Position numbers and translations under genes: made by a program. From Rhodobacterales bacterium HKCCE3408 (GTDB lineage: Bacteria > Pseudomonadota > Alphaproteobacteria > Rhodobacterales > Rhodobacteraceae): 64,000 bases of DNA. Shown piece by piece: positions 51,595 through 60,412 of the stretch; the first letter of the stretch is position 1, and each line of letters opens with the position of its first letter. The DNA lies in NCBI GenBank assembly GCA_015689705.1, contig WVSN01000001.1, positions 124,001 to 188,000 of the forward strand, read 5' to 3'. The notes beneath the pieces are model-generated. The model did not search any database. It saw only the letters and a list, made by a program, of their open reading frames with translations, and was not told the DNA's origin.

Positions 51595-51936
51595 TCAGAT
51601 TCGGATGACGAAGTCCTTGCGGGTGGTCTCGACCACCTCCCAGACCCCGCGGAACCCGGGGCGCAGGACGAAGCTGTCGCCGGGGCCGACGGCGAAGGGG
51701 TCGCCGTCCTCGGGATGCAGGATCGAGCGGCCCGAGAGGATCCGGCAGTATTCCCATTCGTCGTAGATCACCCGCCAGGCGCCGGGCGTGGATTCCCAGA
51801 TCCCGGCATAAAGCCCGTCGCGCTCCTCCAGAAGCCATGTCCGGTGCTCGGGATCGCCCGAGACGATCCGGTCCGGCGCGGGCCGGTCGATCTCGGGCGC
51901 GCCCGAGGGGGTGACGGGGAAATGGGTGTCGGTCAT
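51595..51936 (-). CDS. cupin-domain protein
   Basis: A 113-residue single-domain cupin of the DUF861/ureidoglycine-hydrolase-like kind: GLYAGIWESTPGAWRVIYDE, then EWEYCRILSGRSILHPEDGD and GDSFVLRPGFRGVWEVVETT. The fold is a beta-barrel with a possible metal site. It lies 46 bases upstream of the SBP gene on the same strand order, so they might be linked, though substrate is unknown. Confidence 0.8.
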   Translation of the reverse strand: MTDTHFPVTPSGAPEIDRPAPDRIVSGDPEHRTWLLEERDGLYAGIWESTPGAWRVIYDEWEYCRILSGRSILHPEDGDPFAVGPGDSFVLRPGFRGVWEVVETTRKDFVIRI

Positions 51937-51982
51937 GGCGTGGTGCGGCGGGGCGGCGCGACGGCCGCCCCGCGCGGGTCCG

Positions 51983-53455
51983 TCACTGGGTCCAGCGGAC
52001 GCCGGTCAGGTCGTTGGCCTGCGTCGGAGAGTTTTCCCACAGCCCTTCGATATTGGCGTTGGCCACGCCCGTCTTGGCGAGCTGGAAGAGATACACGTTG
52101 ACGTAGTCGGCCGCGATCATCTCCTGCGCCTGACGGTTCAGGGTCGAGCGCATCTCCGGGTCCGTCGTCTCGTCCAGCGTGGCGATCAGGTCCTGGAATT
52201 CCGGGTTGTCGTACTGGAAGTAGTAGTCCGGCCGGGCATAGATGTTGATGTCCGCCGGTTCCGTATGGCTGACGATGGTCAGGTCGAAATCGTGGCCGCG
52301 GAACACCTGTTCCAGCCATTGCGCCCACTCGAGGTTCGAGATCTCGGTCTCGATCCCGACCTCGCGCAGCTGCGCCGCGATGATCTCGCCGCCGCGGCGG
52401 GCATAGGTCGGCGGCGGCAGCATCAGCCGCAGGGTCAGGTCCTCGACGCCGGCCTCGGCCAGAAGCTCGCGCGCGCGGTCCGGGTCGTAATCGGACATCG
52501 CGGTCAGGTCGACATAGTCAGGATTGTGCGGCGCGAAATGCGTGCCGATCGGCGTGCCGTAGCCGAACATGGCCCCGTCGATGATGTCCTGCCGGTTGAT
52601 CGCGTGAGAGATCGCCTCGCGCACTCGTACGTCATCCAGCGGCGGCTGCATGTTGTTCATGGCCAGGATCGTCTCGCCCTCGGTCGATCCGACGATGACC
52701 GAAAAGCGCGGATCGGCCGCGAACTGGGCCAGTGTTTCGGGCGCGGGGAAGACCGGGAAGGCATCGACGTCGCCGGCCATGACGGCGGCGAAGGCGGCGT
52801 TCGGGTCCGAGATGAAGCGGAAGGTCGCCGCGGTCAGCGCCGGGTGCTCGCCCCAGTAATCAGGATAGGCCACCAGCTCGACCCGGTCGCCCTCGACCCA
52901 TTCGGAGAACATGAACGGCCCGGTCCCGACCGGGTTCGTCGCGTTGGTGTCCGCCGATTCCGGCGCGACCATCACGGCGTCGCCCCAGGCCATGTTGAAC
53001 AGGAACGCGCCGGTCGGCTGGCTGAGCGTGACCTCGACGGTGGTGTCGTCGACGGCGGTGACGGTGTCGATGGCCGCGAAGAGCGACGGCTGCGCGTTGG
53101 TCGAGCCCTCGGCCCGCGCCCGGTCGAGCGAGAAGACCACGTCCTCGGCATTGAAGGTGGTGCCGTCGTGGAAGGTGACGCCGTCATGCAGGTGGAACGT
53201 GTAGGTCAGCCCGTCATCCGAGATGTCCCAGCTTTCGGCCAGCGCCGGCTGGACCGACCCGTCGGGGCCGAAGCGGGTCAGCCCTTCGAAGACATTGGCG
53301 TAAACGACCTCGTCGATGGCGGCGGCGGCGCCCCCGGTCGGATCGAGGTTCGGCGGCTCGAGTTGCATGCCGATCGTGATGTCGGTCTGCTGCGCCGATG
53401 CGGCCCCGGCGAGCAGCGCGAACAGGGCAGCGGAGGCGAGGCGGGTCATGGCCAT
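51983..53455 (-). CDS. family-5 extracellular solute-binding protein of an ABC importer
   Basis: A 490-residue SBP with signal peptide (LASAALFALLAGAASAQ) and family-5 phrases NLDPTGGAAAAIDEVVYANV, LAESWDISDDGLTYTFHLHD and VGTGPFMFSEWVEGDRVELV. Such proteins deliver peptides, nickel or other solutes to Dpp-type permeases. No permease or ATPase gene adjoins it; the only Dpp-type permease/ATPase unit in the window is at 30.9-34.2 kb and lacks an SBP. ATG 53455 is chosen with AAGGGA upstream; ATG 53449 is possible. Confidence 0.92.
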   Translation of the reverse strand: MAMTRLASAALFALLAGAASAQQTDITIGMQLEPPNLDPTGGAAAAIDEVVYANVFEGLTRFGPDGSVQPALAESWDISDDGLTYTFHLHDGVTFHDGTTFNAEDVVFSLDRARAEGSTNAQPSLFAAIDTVTAVDDTTVEVTLSQPTGAFLFNMAWGDAVMVAPESADTNATNPVGTGPFMFSEWVEGDRVELVAYPDYWGEHPALTAATFRFISDPNAAFAAVMAGDVDAFPVFPAPETLAQFAADPRFSVIVGSTEGETILAMNNMQPPLDDVRVREAISHAINRQDIIDGAMFGYGTPIGTHFAPHNPDYVDLTAMSDYDPDRARELLAEAGVEDLTLRLMLPPPTYARRGGEIIAAQLREVGIETEISNLEWAQWLEQVFRGHDFDLTIVSHTEPADINIYARPDYYFQYDNPEFQDLIATLDETTDPEMRSTLNRQAQEMIAADYVNVYLFQLAKTGVANANIEGLWENSPTQANDLTGVRWTQ

Positions 53456-53651
53456 GGAAACGTCCCTTCCGTCGAGTGTGACGCCGCGATGGTAGGTGGC
53501 AGGGCGGCGCGCTGGCAAGTGTGCGCGCATCCCGCGTGAGCCTGTGAAAGACTTTGTTAAGAAAGTTGTGGATGGGAAGTTTTCCCGGTCGCCAGAATCG
53601 GTCCGGTCAGGTACCCGGGACAGACTGGGACGACAGCCATGGGGGGCAACT

Positions 53652-53837
53652 ATGGTACTGCCGAACGCCGACGACATCCTCGCGTTGCCGGAGGACCGTG
53701 TTCCCGAGTTCATCATCAAGCACCGACGCGCCCGCACGCTCAGCGTGATCGTGCGCGATCTCAACGACAGCCTGGCCGACGGCGACGACACCGCGGCCGC
53801 GGCGCTCGCGCATATCGGGCTTCTGGAAGTCGCCTGA
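53652..53837 (+). CDS. 61-residue hypothetical protein
   Basis: A small soluble protein (MVLPNADDILALPEDRVPEF, then KHRRARTLSVIVRDLNDSLA), acidic at the end. It starts at ATG 53652 behind GGGGGG. The coding look and spacing support a real gene, but I do not recognise it. It converges on the M20 gene with three bases between stops. Confidence 0.55.
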   Translation: MVLPNADDILALPEDRVPEFIIKHRRARTLSVIVRDLNDSLADGDDTAAAALAHIGLLEVA

Positions 53838-53840
53838 GCC

Positions 53841-55118
53841 TCAGGCCAGCAGCTCGGCCAGTGTCAGCGCCATGACCTTGGCGCTGTCGGCCATGTCGTC
53901 GATGCCCACCCATTCATCCGGCTGGTGCGCGAGGTCGAGGATTCCCGGCCCGTAGGCGATGCAGTTCTTCAGCCGGCCGATCCGGTCGATATGCTTCTGG
54001 TCGTAGGTGCCGGGGCTAACGACGAAATCGGCCTGCCGGTCGAGCACGCGGGCGATCGCCGCCCCTACGGTGCGGACGACCGGCGCGTCCTCTTCGGTCA
54101 TCACCGGCAGCACCTCGAACAGGTCGCGGATCTCGTAGGCGAAGCCGGGCCGGGCGGCCTTCACCTTCTCCATCAGCGCGGTCACCTCGCCCTTCACCTC
54201 GGCCAGGTCCTCCTCGATCAGGAAGCGGCGGTCGATGGTGATGCGGCAGCGGTCGGGCACGCACGGCGCGGGCAGGCCGGTATAGTCCGGGTCCTGCTCC
54301 GGCTCGCCGCCATGGATCGCGTTGATGTTCAGCGTCGACTGGCGCGCACCCTCCGGCACAACCGGCATCGCCGTGCGCTTCGAGCCAAGAAGCGGGAACA
54401 GCGTCGCCTCCATCTCGGCCAGCACCGCGCCCATGTGGCGCACCGCGCAATCGCCGAGAAACGGCATCGAACCATGCGCGATGCGGCCATGCGTCTCGAT
54501 CTCCGCCCACCAGACGCCGCGATGGCCGAGGCAGATCCGGTCCTTGTTCAGCGGCTCGGGGATGATGACATGCTGCACGCGGGCGGGGTCGAACCAGCCC
54601 TTCTCGGCCAGGTAGGCGACGCCGCCGAACCCGCCCGATTCCTCGTCCGCCGTGGCCGAGATCTCGACCGCGCCGGCGAAATCGGGGTGGATCTCCAGGA
54701 ATGCCTCCGCCGCGATGATCGAGGCGGCGAGCCCGCCCTTCATGTCGCAGGCGCCCCGGCCCCAGACCTTTCCCTCCGAGATCTCGCCGCCGAACGGGTC
54801 CTTGGTCCAGCCATGCCCGACCTCGACCACGTCGTGATGCGAATTGAAATGGACGCAGTCGCCCGGCCGTGTCCCTTCGCGCCGGGCGACGAGGTTCCAG
54901 CGCGGATGCTTCTCGCTGTCGGCCAGCGCGCCTTCGGCCCGGACCAGCTCGACCGAGAATCCGGCGCCCGACAGGTAGGCCGCGAGGAAGTCGCAGATCT
55001 CGCGATAATTGCGTCCCGGCGGGTTCAGAGTCGGTATCCGTACGAGGTCGGAGGTCAGCGCCGCCAGCGCGTCGCGGCGGGCGTCGATCGCGGCGATGAG
55101 ACGGGCGTCGGACTCCAT
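53841..55118 (-). CDS. M20-family deacylase (ArgE/DapE-like)
   Basis: A 425-residue metallopeptidase: metal ligands in HFNSHHDVVEVGHGW, GRGACDMKGGLAASI and ATADEESGGFGG (catalytic Glu-Glu), and late His in DLAHQPDEW. It belongs to the acetylornithine deacetylase / succinyl-diaminopimelate desuccinylase group; the exact N-acyl substrate is not evident. ATG 55118 gives a start in line with the family; upstream codons look non-coding. Confidence 0.88.
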   Translation of the reverse strand: MESDARLIAAIDARRDALAALTSDLVRIPTLNPPGRNYREICDFLAAYLSGAGFSVELVRAEGALADSEKHPRWNLVARREGTRPGDCVHFNSHHDVVEVGHGWTKDPFGGEISEGKVWGRGACDMKGGLAASIIAAEAFLEIHPDFAGAVEISATADEESGGFGGVAYLAEKGWFDPARVQHVIIPEPLNKDRICLGHRGVWWAEIETHGRIAHGSMPFLGDCAVRHMGAVLAEMEATLFPLLGSKRTAMPVVPEGARQSTLNINAIHGGEPEQDPDYTGLPAPCVPDRCRITIDRRFLIEEDLAEVKGEVTALMEKVKAARPGFAYEIRDLFEVLPVMTEEDAPVVRTVGAAIARVLDRQADFVVSPGTYDQKHIDRIGRLKNCIAYGPGILDLAHQPDEWVGIDDMADSAKVMALTLAELLA

Positions 55119-55217
55119 GCCGCGGAGCCTGCGCCGGCCGCGTCCGGCCCGCAACCCTGCCAATCGGCTTTTTCGGGCCCATATGATGGGGTAAGCACGC
55201 AAAACAGGGAGCAGTCC

Positions 55218-55478
55218 ATGGCCGGCCTCGTCCGAATTTCAGTCCTCCTCCTGGGGGTCCTCACGGTGGTCTATATCTGCCTCTACTATTACCTGCGCGA
55301 AGGCGTGCGGATGCGACTGGAGGAAGACTGGGTGATGCAGGGACGGCCGGGCGATCGCGGCGACTGGGTGGCCGAACGGCTCGAGCCGAGCGCCGGCCGG
55401 ATCCGCCGGCGGCTGATCGCGCCGGTCTACTTGGCGCCGCTCGTCCTTGTCGCGCTGTTCGTCTGGCTGACGACCTGA
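55218..55478 (+). CDS. 86-residue membrane protein
   Basis: Two hydrophobic helices (RISVLLLGVLTVVYICLYYY at the start and LIAPVYLAPLVLVALFVWLT at the end) joined by a charged loop. Starts at ATG 55218 after CAGGGAGC. It is followed 11 bases later by the DUF1523 gene and looks co-transcribed. Function unknown. Confidence 0.7.
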   Translation: MAGLVRISVLLLGVLTVVYICLYYYLREGVRMRLEEDWVMQGRPGDRGDWVAERLEPSAGRIRRRLIAPVYLAPLVLVALFVWLTT

Positions 55479-55488
55479 AGGAGACCGA

Positions 55489-56100
55489 ATGCGCTGGCCG
55501 CGGATCATTTTCCTGACCCTGATCCTGCTGATCGTCGGCGGGTTCCTGAATTACACGCTGCCCGACCGGCAGGTGGTGCGGATCGTCGATACCGAGACGC
55601 GCCGGGTCGATTTCTCGAATTTCAACCGGATGTTCTACGGCGCCGGCGACAGCGGCGGACCGACCCGGACCGACAGCCGCGAGATCTGGTTCATCCAGTC
55701 GATCGACGCGAACGGACGCACGCGGGTCTTCCGCAACGAGGATACCGGCCTGTTCGGCTGGCCGCCCTATCTCAAGACCCGCAGCCAGGACCTGCAGACC
55801 GAAGCCGCCGACCTCGCCTCGACCGAGGCGAACCCGCGCTGGGTCGTGGTCACGCATTACGGCTGGCGGTCGAACTGGCTGAGCGTCTATCCCAACGCCG
55901 TCGCGATCCGCGAGGTCGACAGCCCCGATGTCAGCCTGTTCCCCTGGCTCAACATCATCATCCTCGGAGTGATCGCACTGATCCTGTTCGCTCTCTGGCG
56001 TCTGTGGGAGCGGTTCGAGGCCCGGGTGATCGACCCGGTCGTCGATGGCATCGCGGTGCGCTGGGCAAAGATGCGCGACTGGTTCGCCGGGCGCAGCTAG
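55489..56100 (+). CDS. DUF1523-family membrane protein
   Basis: A 203-residue protein with an N-terminal helix (IIFLTLILLIVGGFLNYTLP), a periplasmic domain including RIVDTETRRVDFSNFNRMFY and WFIQSIDANGRTRVFRNEDT, and a C-terminal helix (LFPWLNIIILGVIALILFAL). This matches DUF1523, which has no known function. AAGGAGACC precedes ATG. A hairpin and the 3'-end motif follow. Confidence 0.78.
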   Translation: MRWPRIIFLTLILLIVGGFLNYTLPDRQVVRIVDTETRRVDFSNFNRMFYGAGDSGGPTRTDSREIWFIQSIDANGRTRVFRNEDTGLFGWPPYLKTRSQDLQTEAADLASTEANPRWVVVTHYGWRSNWLSVYPNAVAIREVDSPDVSLFPWLNIIILGVIALILFALWRLWERFEARVIDPVVDGIAVRWAKMRDWFAGRS

Positions 56101-56112
56101 GCGGGTCGGGCA

Positions 56113-56170
56113 GGGGGCTCTGCCCCCCGCCTGCGGCTCCCCCCGGAGGTATTTGAGAAAGCAAAGACGG
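56113..56170 (+). repeat. hairpin plus conserved 3'-end motif after DUF1523
   Basis: GGGGGC (56113-56118) pairs with GCCCCC (56122-56127), then CGGAGGTATTTGAGAAAGC (56144-56162) and AAAGACGG follow. The arrangement of hairpin then motif matches that after the EamA gene. Confidence 0.6.
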
Positions 56171-56182
56171 ACGGGCGCGGCT

Positions 56183-56210
56183 CCTCTTTGCTTCCCGAAA
56201 TACTCCCGCC
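56183..56210 (-). repeat. conserved 3'-end motif after the ALDH16 gene
   Basis: On the minus strand GGCGGGAGTATTTCGGGA then AGCAAAGAGG. It sits about 75 bases after the ALDH16 stop, facing the plus-strand copy at 56144-56170. Confidence 0.55.
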
Positions 56211-56283
56211 GGAGGCCGGAGCCGGCAAGGCCGGCGACCGCGGCAAGGAGACCTCCCCCGACGGGGGAGGCGACGCGGCGCGA

Positions 56284-58632
56284 TCACTCGCCGTAGGGAA
56301 CCCAGACCGTCTTGATCTCCGTCGCGGCCTCGAGAAAGCGCGGGCCCTCGGCCGAGGCGTCGGACCAGTCGGGGTTCTTCCCGTGATTCACCCAGGTCCG
56401 CTTCAGGTTCCCGGCGGCGGACTTTTCGACGAGGGCCGAGAGACCGGAGCCGGAGAAGCTCCAGACCGCGTCGACCTCGAGATGGCCGGCCAGCGCCGGG
56501 GCGATGTCGGCATGGGCGCCGGTCAGGATGTTCACCACGCCGCCCGGCACGTCGGAGGTGTCGAGCACCTGGTAGAGGTCGGTCAGTGCCAGAGGCGCGC
56601 TTTCGCCTGCGGCGATCACCACGCGGCTGCCCATGGCGATGGCCGGCGCGATCAGCGAGATCGGCGCGAGGAGCGGGGCCTCTTCGGGTGCGAGGATGCC
56701 GATGATGCCGACGGGCTCGTTCAGCGCGAGCGCGAGGCCGCGGATCGGGACCGGCTTGGCGCGGCCTTCGAACTTGTCGGCCCAGGCGGCGTAGGTGAAG
56801 AGGCGCGCGATGGAGGTGTCGACCTCGGCCGCGGCCTTCGCGCTGGAGGTTCCGGTCATGTCGCGCAGGCGGGCGGCGAATTCGTCGGCGCGGGCCGAGA
56901 GGTTCTCGGCGATGTAGTAGAGGATCTGCGCGCGGAGATGGCCTGTCGTCCTGCCCCAACCGGCGGCGGCGCGGGCGGCCTCGACCGCGTTCCGCACGTC
57001 CTTGCGGTTGCCGGCGCCGACATGGCCGAGGAGTTTGCCTTTCGGACTGCGGACCGGGATCGAGTAGCCGGAGTCGGGCCGCGCCTGTTTGCCGCCGATA
57101 TACATCTTCGCGGTGCGGTCGATGCCGTCGGTGCCGGTATCGCCGTCGGTGGTGGTGGGCTTCGCGGCGGCTTTCGCCGGCGCGGTCGGCTTGAGATAGG
57201 CCTTCAGCCCCTCCCATCCGCCTTCGCGGCCGAAGCCGGATTCCCGGACGCCGCCGAAGCCCGCGGCCGCGTCGAACAGGTTCGTCGCGTTCACCCAGAC
57301 GACGCCCGCGGCGAGCTTGGGTGCGATGTCGAGCGCGAGGTTCAGGTTCTCCGACCAGAGCGTCGCGGCGAGGCCGTAGCGGGTATTGTTGGCAAGCTCG
57401 ACCGCCTCGGCCGGCGTGCGGAACGTGGTGGAGACGAGGACCGGGCCGAAGATCTCTTCCTGCATCAGGGTCGCGGCGGGCGACAGGCCGGTGACGAGCG
57501 TGGGCGGGTAGAAGCAGCCTTCGTCCGGCAGGTCGATCCGGGCGCGGTAGGTCTCGCCCTCGGTATTGGCGTCGACCATGGCCGTGATCGCCTGGTGTTG
57601 GACCGGGTCGACCAGCGCGCCGATATCGATCGACTTGTCGAGCGGGTCGCCGATGCGGAGCTTGTCCATGCGGGCCTTGAGCCGGGCATGGAACTCCTCG
57701 GCGATGCCCTCCTGCACGAGAAGGCGGGAGCCGGCGCAGCAGACCTGGCCCTGGTTGAACCAGATGGCATCCACGAGGCCCTCGATGGCGCTGTCGATAT
57801 CGGCATCCTCGAAGACGATGTAGGGCGACTTGCCGCCGAGCTCGAGCGTCAGCGCCTTGCCGGTGCCCGCCGTCGCCTCGCGGATGCGGCGGCCGACCGA
57901 GGTGGAGCCGGTGAAGGCGATCTTGGCGATGGCGTCATGGGTGACGATCGCCTCGCCCGTCGCGCCGTCGCCGGTGACGATGTTGACGACGCCGGGCGGA
58001 AGGCCGGCCTCGCGGCAGATATCGGCGAAGAGGAGGGCCGTGAGCGAGGTGTATTCGGCGGGCTTCAGGACGACCGTGTTCCCGGCGGCCAGCGCAGGCG
58101 CGATCTTCCACGACAGCATCAGGAGCGGGAAATTCCACGGTATCACCTGCCCGCAGACGCCGAGGGGCGCGTAGCCCGGACACTCGGCATCGCGGAGCTG
58201 CGCGAGACCCGCGTGGTAATAGAAGTGCCGCTGCGCGAGGGGGATGTCGATGTCCCGGCTCTCGCGGATCGGCTTGCCGTTGTCGAGCGTCTCGAGCACA
58301 GCGAAGAGGCGGGAATGCTTCTGGAGGAGCCGGGCGAGGGCGTAGAGATGCCGCGCGCGCTGGTGGCCGGAGAGCTTCGCCCATTTCGGGAAGGCCTTCG
58401 TCGCGGCGGAGACGGCGGCGTCGACGTCCTTCGCGGTTCCCTGGGTGATCTGCGCCAGGTCCTTGCCCGTCGCGGGGTTCTTCGAGGCGAAGGTCTTGCC
58501 GGGCTTGGTGAACGCACCGTCGATGAAGTGGCCGAATTTCGGGCCGCGCTTCGCGATCCAGTCGAGCGCCTCGGACGCGGATTCCGGGGCGGGGCCGTAC
58601 TCCATGGAGTCGAAGATTTCGCGGGTGGTCAT
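56284..58632 (-). CDS. ALDH16-type bidomain aldehyde dehydrogenase
   Basis: A 782-residue protein of two ALDH domains. The first (about 1-495) is complete with Glu264 in LTLELGGKSPYIVF and catalytic Cys298 in NQGQVCCAGSR. A Pro/Ala/Lys/Thr linker (around 500-525) leads to a second, shorter ALDH-like domain (about 530-782) that contains no cysteine at all, so it cannot be catalytic in the usual way. This is the ALDH16 plan known from bacteria and animals, where the second domain is a pseudo-enzyme. Substrate unknown. It follows deoC and a small membrane protein on the minus strand. Confidence 0.9.
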   Translation of the reverse strand: MTTREIFDSMEYGPAPESASEALDWIAKRGPKFGHFIDGAFTKPGKTFASKNPATGKDLAQITQGTAKDVDAAVSAATKAFPKWAKLSGHQRARHLYALARLLQKHSRLFAVLETLDNGKPIRESRDIDIPLAQRHFYYHAGLAQLRDAECPGYAPLGVCGQVIPWNFPLLMLSWKIAPALAAGNTVVLKPAEYTSLTALLFADICREAGLPPGVVNIVTGDGATGEAIVTHDAIAKIAFTGSTSVGRRIREATAGTGKALTLELGGKSPYIVFEDADIDSAIEGLVDAIWFNQGQVCCAGSRLLVQEGIAEEFHARLKARMDKLRIGDPLDKSIDIGALVDPVQHQAITAMVDANTEGETYRARIDLPDEGCFYPPTLVTGLSPAATLMQEEIFGPVLVSTTFRTPAEAVELANNTRYGLAATLWSENLNLALDIAPKLAAGVVWVNATNLFDAAAGFGGVRESGFGREGGWEGLKAYLKPTAPAKAAAKPTTTDGDTGTDGIDRTAKMYIGGKQARPDSGYSIPVRSPKGKLLGHVGAGNRKDVRNAVEAARAAAGWGRTTGHLRAQILYYIAENLSARADEFAARLRDMTGTSSAKAAAEVDTSIARLFTYAAWADKFEGRAKPVPIRGLALALNEPVGIIGILAPEEAPLLAPISLIAPAIAMGSRVVIAAGESAPLALTDLYQVLDTSDVPGGVVNILTGAHADIAPALAGHLEVDAVWSFSGSGLSALVEKSAAGNLKRTWVNHGKNPDWSDASAEGPRFLEAATEIKTVWVPYGE

Positions 58633-58650
58633 GGAACCCCTCCCTGGAGG

Positions 58651-58950
58651 TTAACGAAGGCCCAGATCGGGCCCGAGCGCGATGATGGCGACGAGGATCG
58701 CGAGAATGGCGAAGGTGCCCCACAGCCAGATGCGGGCGGCCCGGTCGCTCGTCCGGGCGAGGTCGGTGAGCGCCGTGGGCATTTCGGCGCGGTTGCGGCC
58801 GCGGGAAAAGCGGTCCTCGAAGGTCTTCACGTCGTCGGCGGACAGAGGCGCCCTGGCGCGCCGGACCGCCGCGTTGGCCGGAAATCCGATCAGCAGGATC
58901 ACGGCCATCACGAGCCCGAGGAAGATGAAGCCGGGGGTCAGGATCGGCAT
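58651..58950 (-). CDS. 99-residue two-span membrane protein
   Basis: Helix 1 is LTPGFIFLGLVMAVILLIGF and helix 2 is ARIWLWGTFAILAILVAIIA, separated by a polar domain of about 45 residues. It lies four bases after deoC and 18 before the ALDH16 gene, so it is in their transcription unit. No family recognised. Confidence 0.7.
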   Translation of the reverse strand: MPILTPGFIFLGLVMAVILLIGFPANAAVRRARAPLSADDVKTFEDRFSRGRNRAEMPTALTDLARTSDRAARIWLWGTFAILAILVAIIALGPDLGLR

Positions 58951-58954
58951 CGGG

Positions 58955-59962
58955 TCATGCCATCGGGTGGCGATAGCTCGCCGAATATTGCCCCGTCACG
59001 TGATGCTCGAGCTGGCGCTCGATATCGCCCAGAAGCGAGGACGCGCCGAAGCGGAAGAGGTCGGGCTTGAGCCAGTCGTCGCCCAGTTCCTCCTTCATCA
59101 GCGCCATGTAGAGCAGCGCGTCCTTGGCCTTGGAGATGCCGCCGGCGGGCTTGTAGCCGATCTTGATCCCGGTGCGGGCCTGGTATTCGCGGATGGCGCG
59201 GATCATCACGAGGCTGACGGGGAGGGTCGCGTTGACGCTTTCCTTGCCGGTCGATGTCTTGATGAAATCGGCGCCGGCCATCATGCAGACGAGGCTCGCC
59301 TTCGCGACGTTGCGGAGCGTGCCGAGTTCGCCGGTCGCGAGGATCGCCTTGACGTGGGCCGGGCCGCAGGCCGTGCGGAATTCGGCCATCTCGTCGTAGA
59401 GCGCCTGCCAGTCGCCGGTGAGGACGTGGCGGCGGGAGATGACGATGTCGATCTCGGCGGCGCCGGCCTTCACGCTTTCGCCGATCTCGGCGACGCGGAG
59501 ATGGAAGGGCGAGAGGCCCGCCGGGAAGCCGGTGGAGACGGCGGCGACGGGGATGCCCGAGCCCTGAAGCGCCTCGACCGCGACGGGCACCATGTCGTGG
59601 TAGACGCAGACGGCCCCCGTGGTGATCGGCGGCAGGCCGAGCGCGTCGAGGATGTCCTGCCGGACCGGGTGGCGCGCCTTGGCGCAGAGCCGGCGGACGC
59701 GGCCGGCCGTGTCGTCGCCGGCCAGCGTCGTCAGGTCGATCAGCGTGATCGCGCGGGCGAGCCAGGCGGCCTGGTGCGCCTTTTTCACCGAGCGGCGGCC
59801 GGGCAGCGTGGCGGCGCGGCGTTCGATCGCGGAGGTGTTTGCCTGCGCCCGCGCGACCCAGTCGAGATCGAGCGGCATCCCCGGGTTCCGCGCCGGGTGA
59901 ATCTGCGGCAGGCGGCCCTCGGACAGCGCGGTTTCGGCCGGGTTGGTGGCGGTCTCGGTCAT
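58955..59962 (-). CDS. deoC: deoxyribose-phosphate aldolase
   Basis: A 335-residue class I aldolase splitting 2-deoxyribose 5-phosphate into acetaldehyde and glyceraldehyde 3-phosphate. The Schiff-base lysine is in GADFIKTSTGKESVNA, and GYKPAGGISKAKDALLY supplies the second lysine. It is of the longer, animal-like DERA type with an N-terminal extension. Acetaldehyde made here could be oxidised by the downstream ALDH16 in the same operon, which is an inference. Confidence 0.93.
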   Translation of the reverse strand: MTETATNPAETALSEGRLPQIHPARNPGMPLDLDWVARAQANTSAIERRAATLPGRRSVKKAHQAAWLARAITLIDLTTLAGDDTAGRVRRLCAKARHPVRQDILDALGLPPITTGAVCVYHDMVPVAVEALQGSGIPVAAVSTGFPAGLSPFHLRVAEIGESVKAGAAEIDIVISRRHVLTGDWQALYDEMAEFRTACGPAHVKAILATGELGTLRNVAKASLVCMMAGADFIKTSTGKESVNATLPVSLVMIRAIREYQARTGIKIGYKPAGGISKAKDALLYMALMKEELGDDWLKPDLFRFGASSLLGDIERQLEHHVTGQYSASYRHPMA

Positions 59963-60129
59963 GGGCGAAAGCGTCTCATGCGGAGGGGGCGAAAGCAAGC
60001 CTGACCATTTGGTCAAAAATTAATCCGGCCCGGGTGCGAAAATTCTTTGAACCGGGGCAGGCGGCCGCCCGACGGACACCCGTAACGCCCCGGAATGCGG
60101 GGCCCAGGATAACCCGAAGGAATGAGAAA

Positions 60130-60360
60130 ATGGCCGAAGATTGCCTCGTTGGACTGAAGATCATGGAAACCGACATCCGCAAGATGGATGCCACCGACGT
60201 GCTGGTCCGCGATGCGGCGGACAAGCTGATCAGCGACACCTTCTACAGCTCGGCCTTCGACGCGCAGTCGGTCGAGATGGAGCAGAAGGTCTATGACGAT
60301 GCCGCGGACGACATGGCGGCTGCGTTCCACCTGGCGGACGGGTTCGACTTCTCGTTCTGA
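60130..60360 (+). CDS. 76-residue acidic hypothetical protein
   Basis: A small acidic protein (MAEDCLVGLKIMETDIRKMD, then KVYDDAADDMAAAFHLADGF). It starts at ATG 60130 behind AAGGA and ends before a good terminator at 60380-60412, so it looks like a single-gene unit. I do not recognise a family. The A+T-rich islet begins further downstream. Confidence 0.65.
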   Translation: MAEDCLVGLKIMETDIRKMDATDVLVRDAADKLISDTFYSSAFDAQSVEMEQKVYDDAADDMAAAFHLADGFDFSF

Positions 60361-60379
60361 CCGACGCGACGGATTGCCG

Positions 60380-60412
60380 AAGCGCCCGTGGCCGGCAAGG
60401 CTGCGGGCGCTT
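60380..60412 (+). terminator. terminator of the 76-residue gene
   Basis: AAGCGCCCG (60380-60388) pairs with CGGGCGCTT (60404-60412), with an inner GCC/GGC stem, followed by TCGCTT. Confidence 0.7.
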
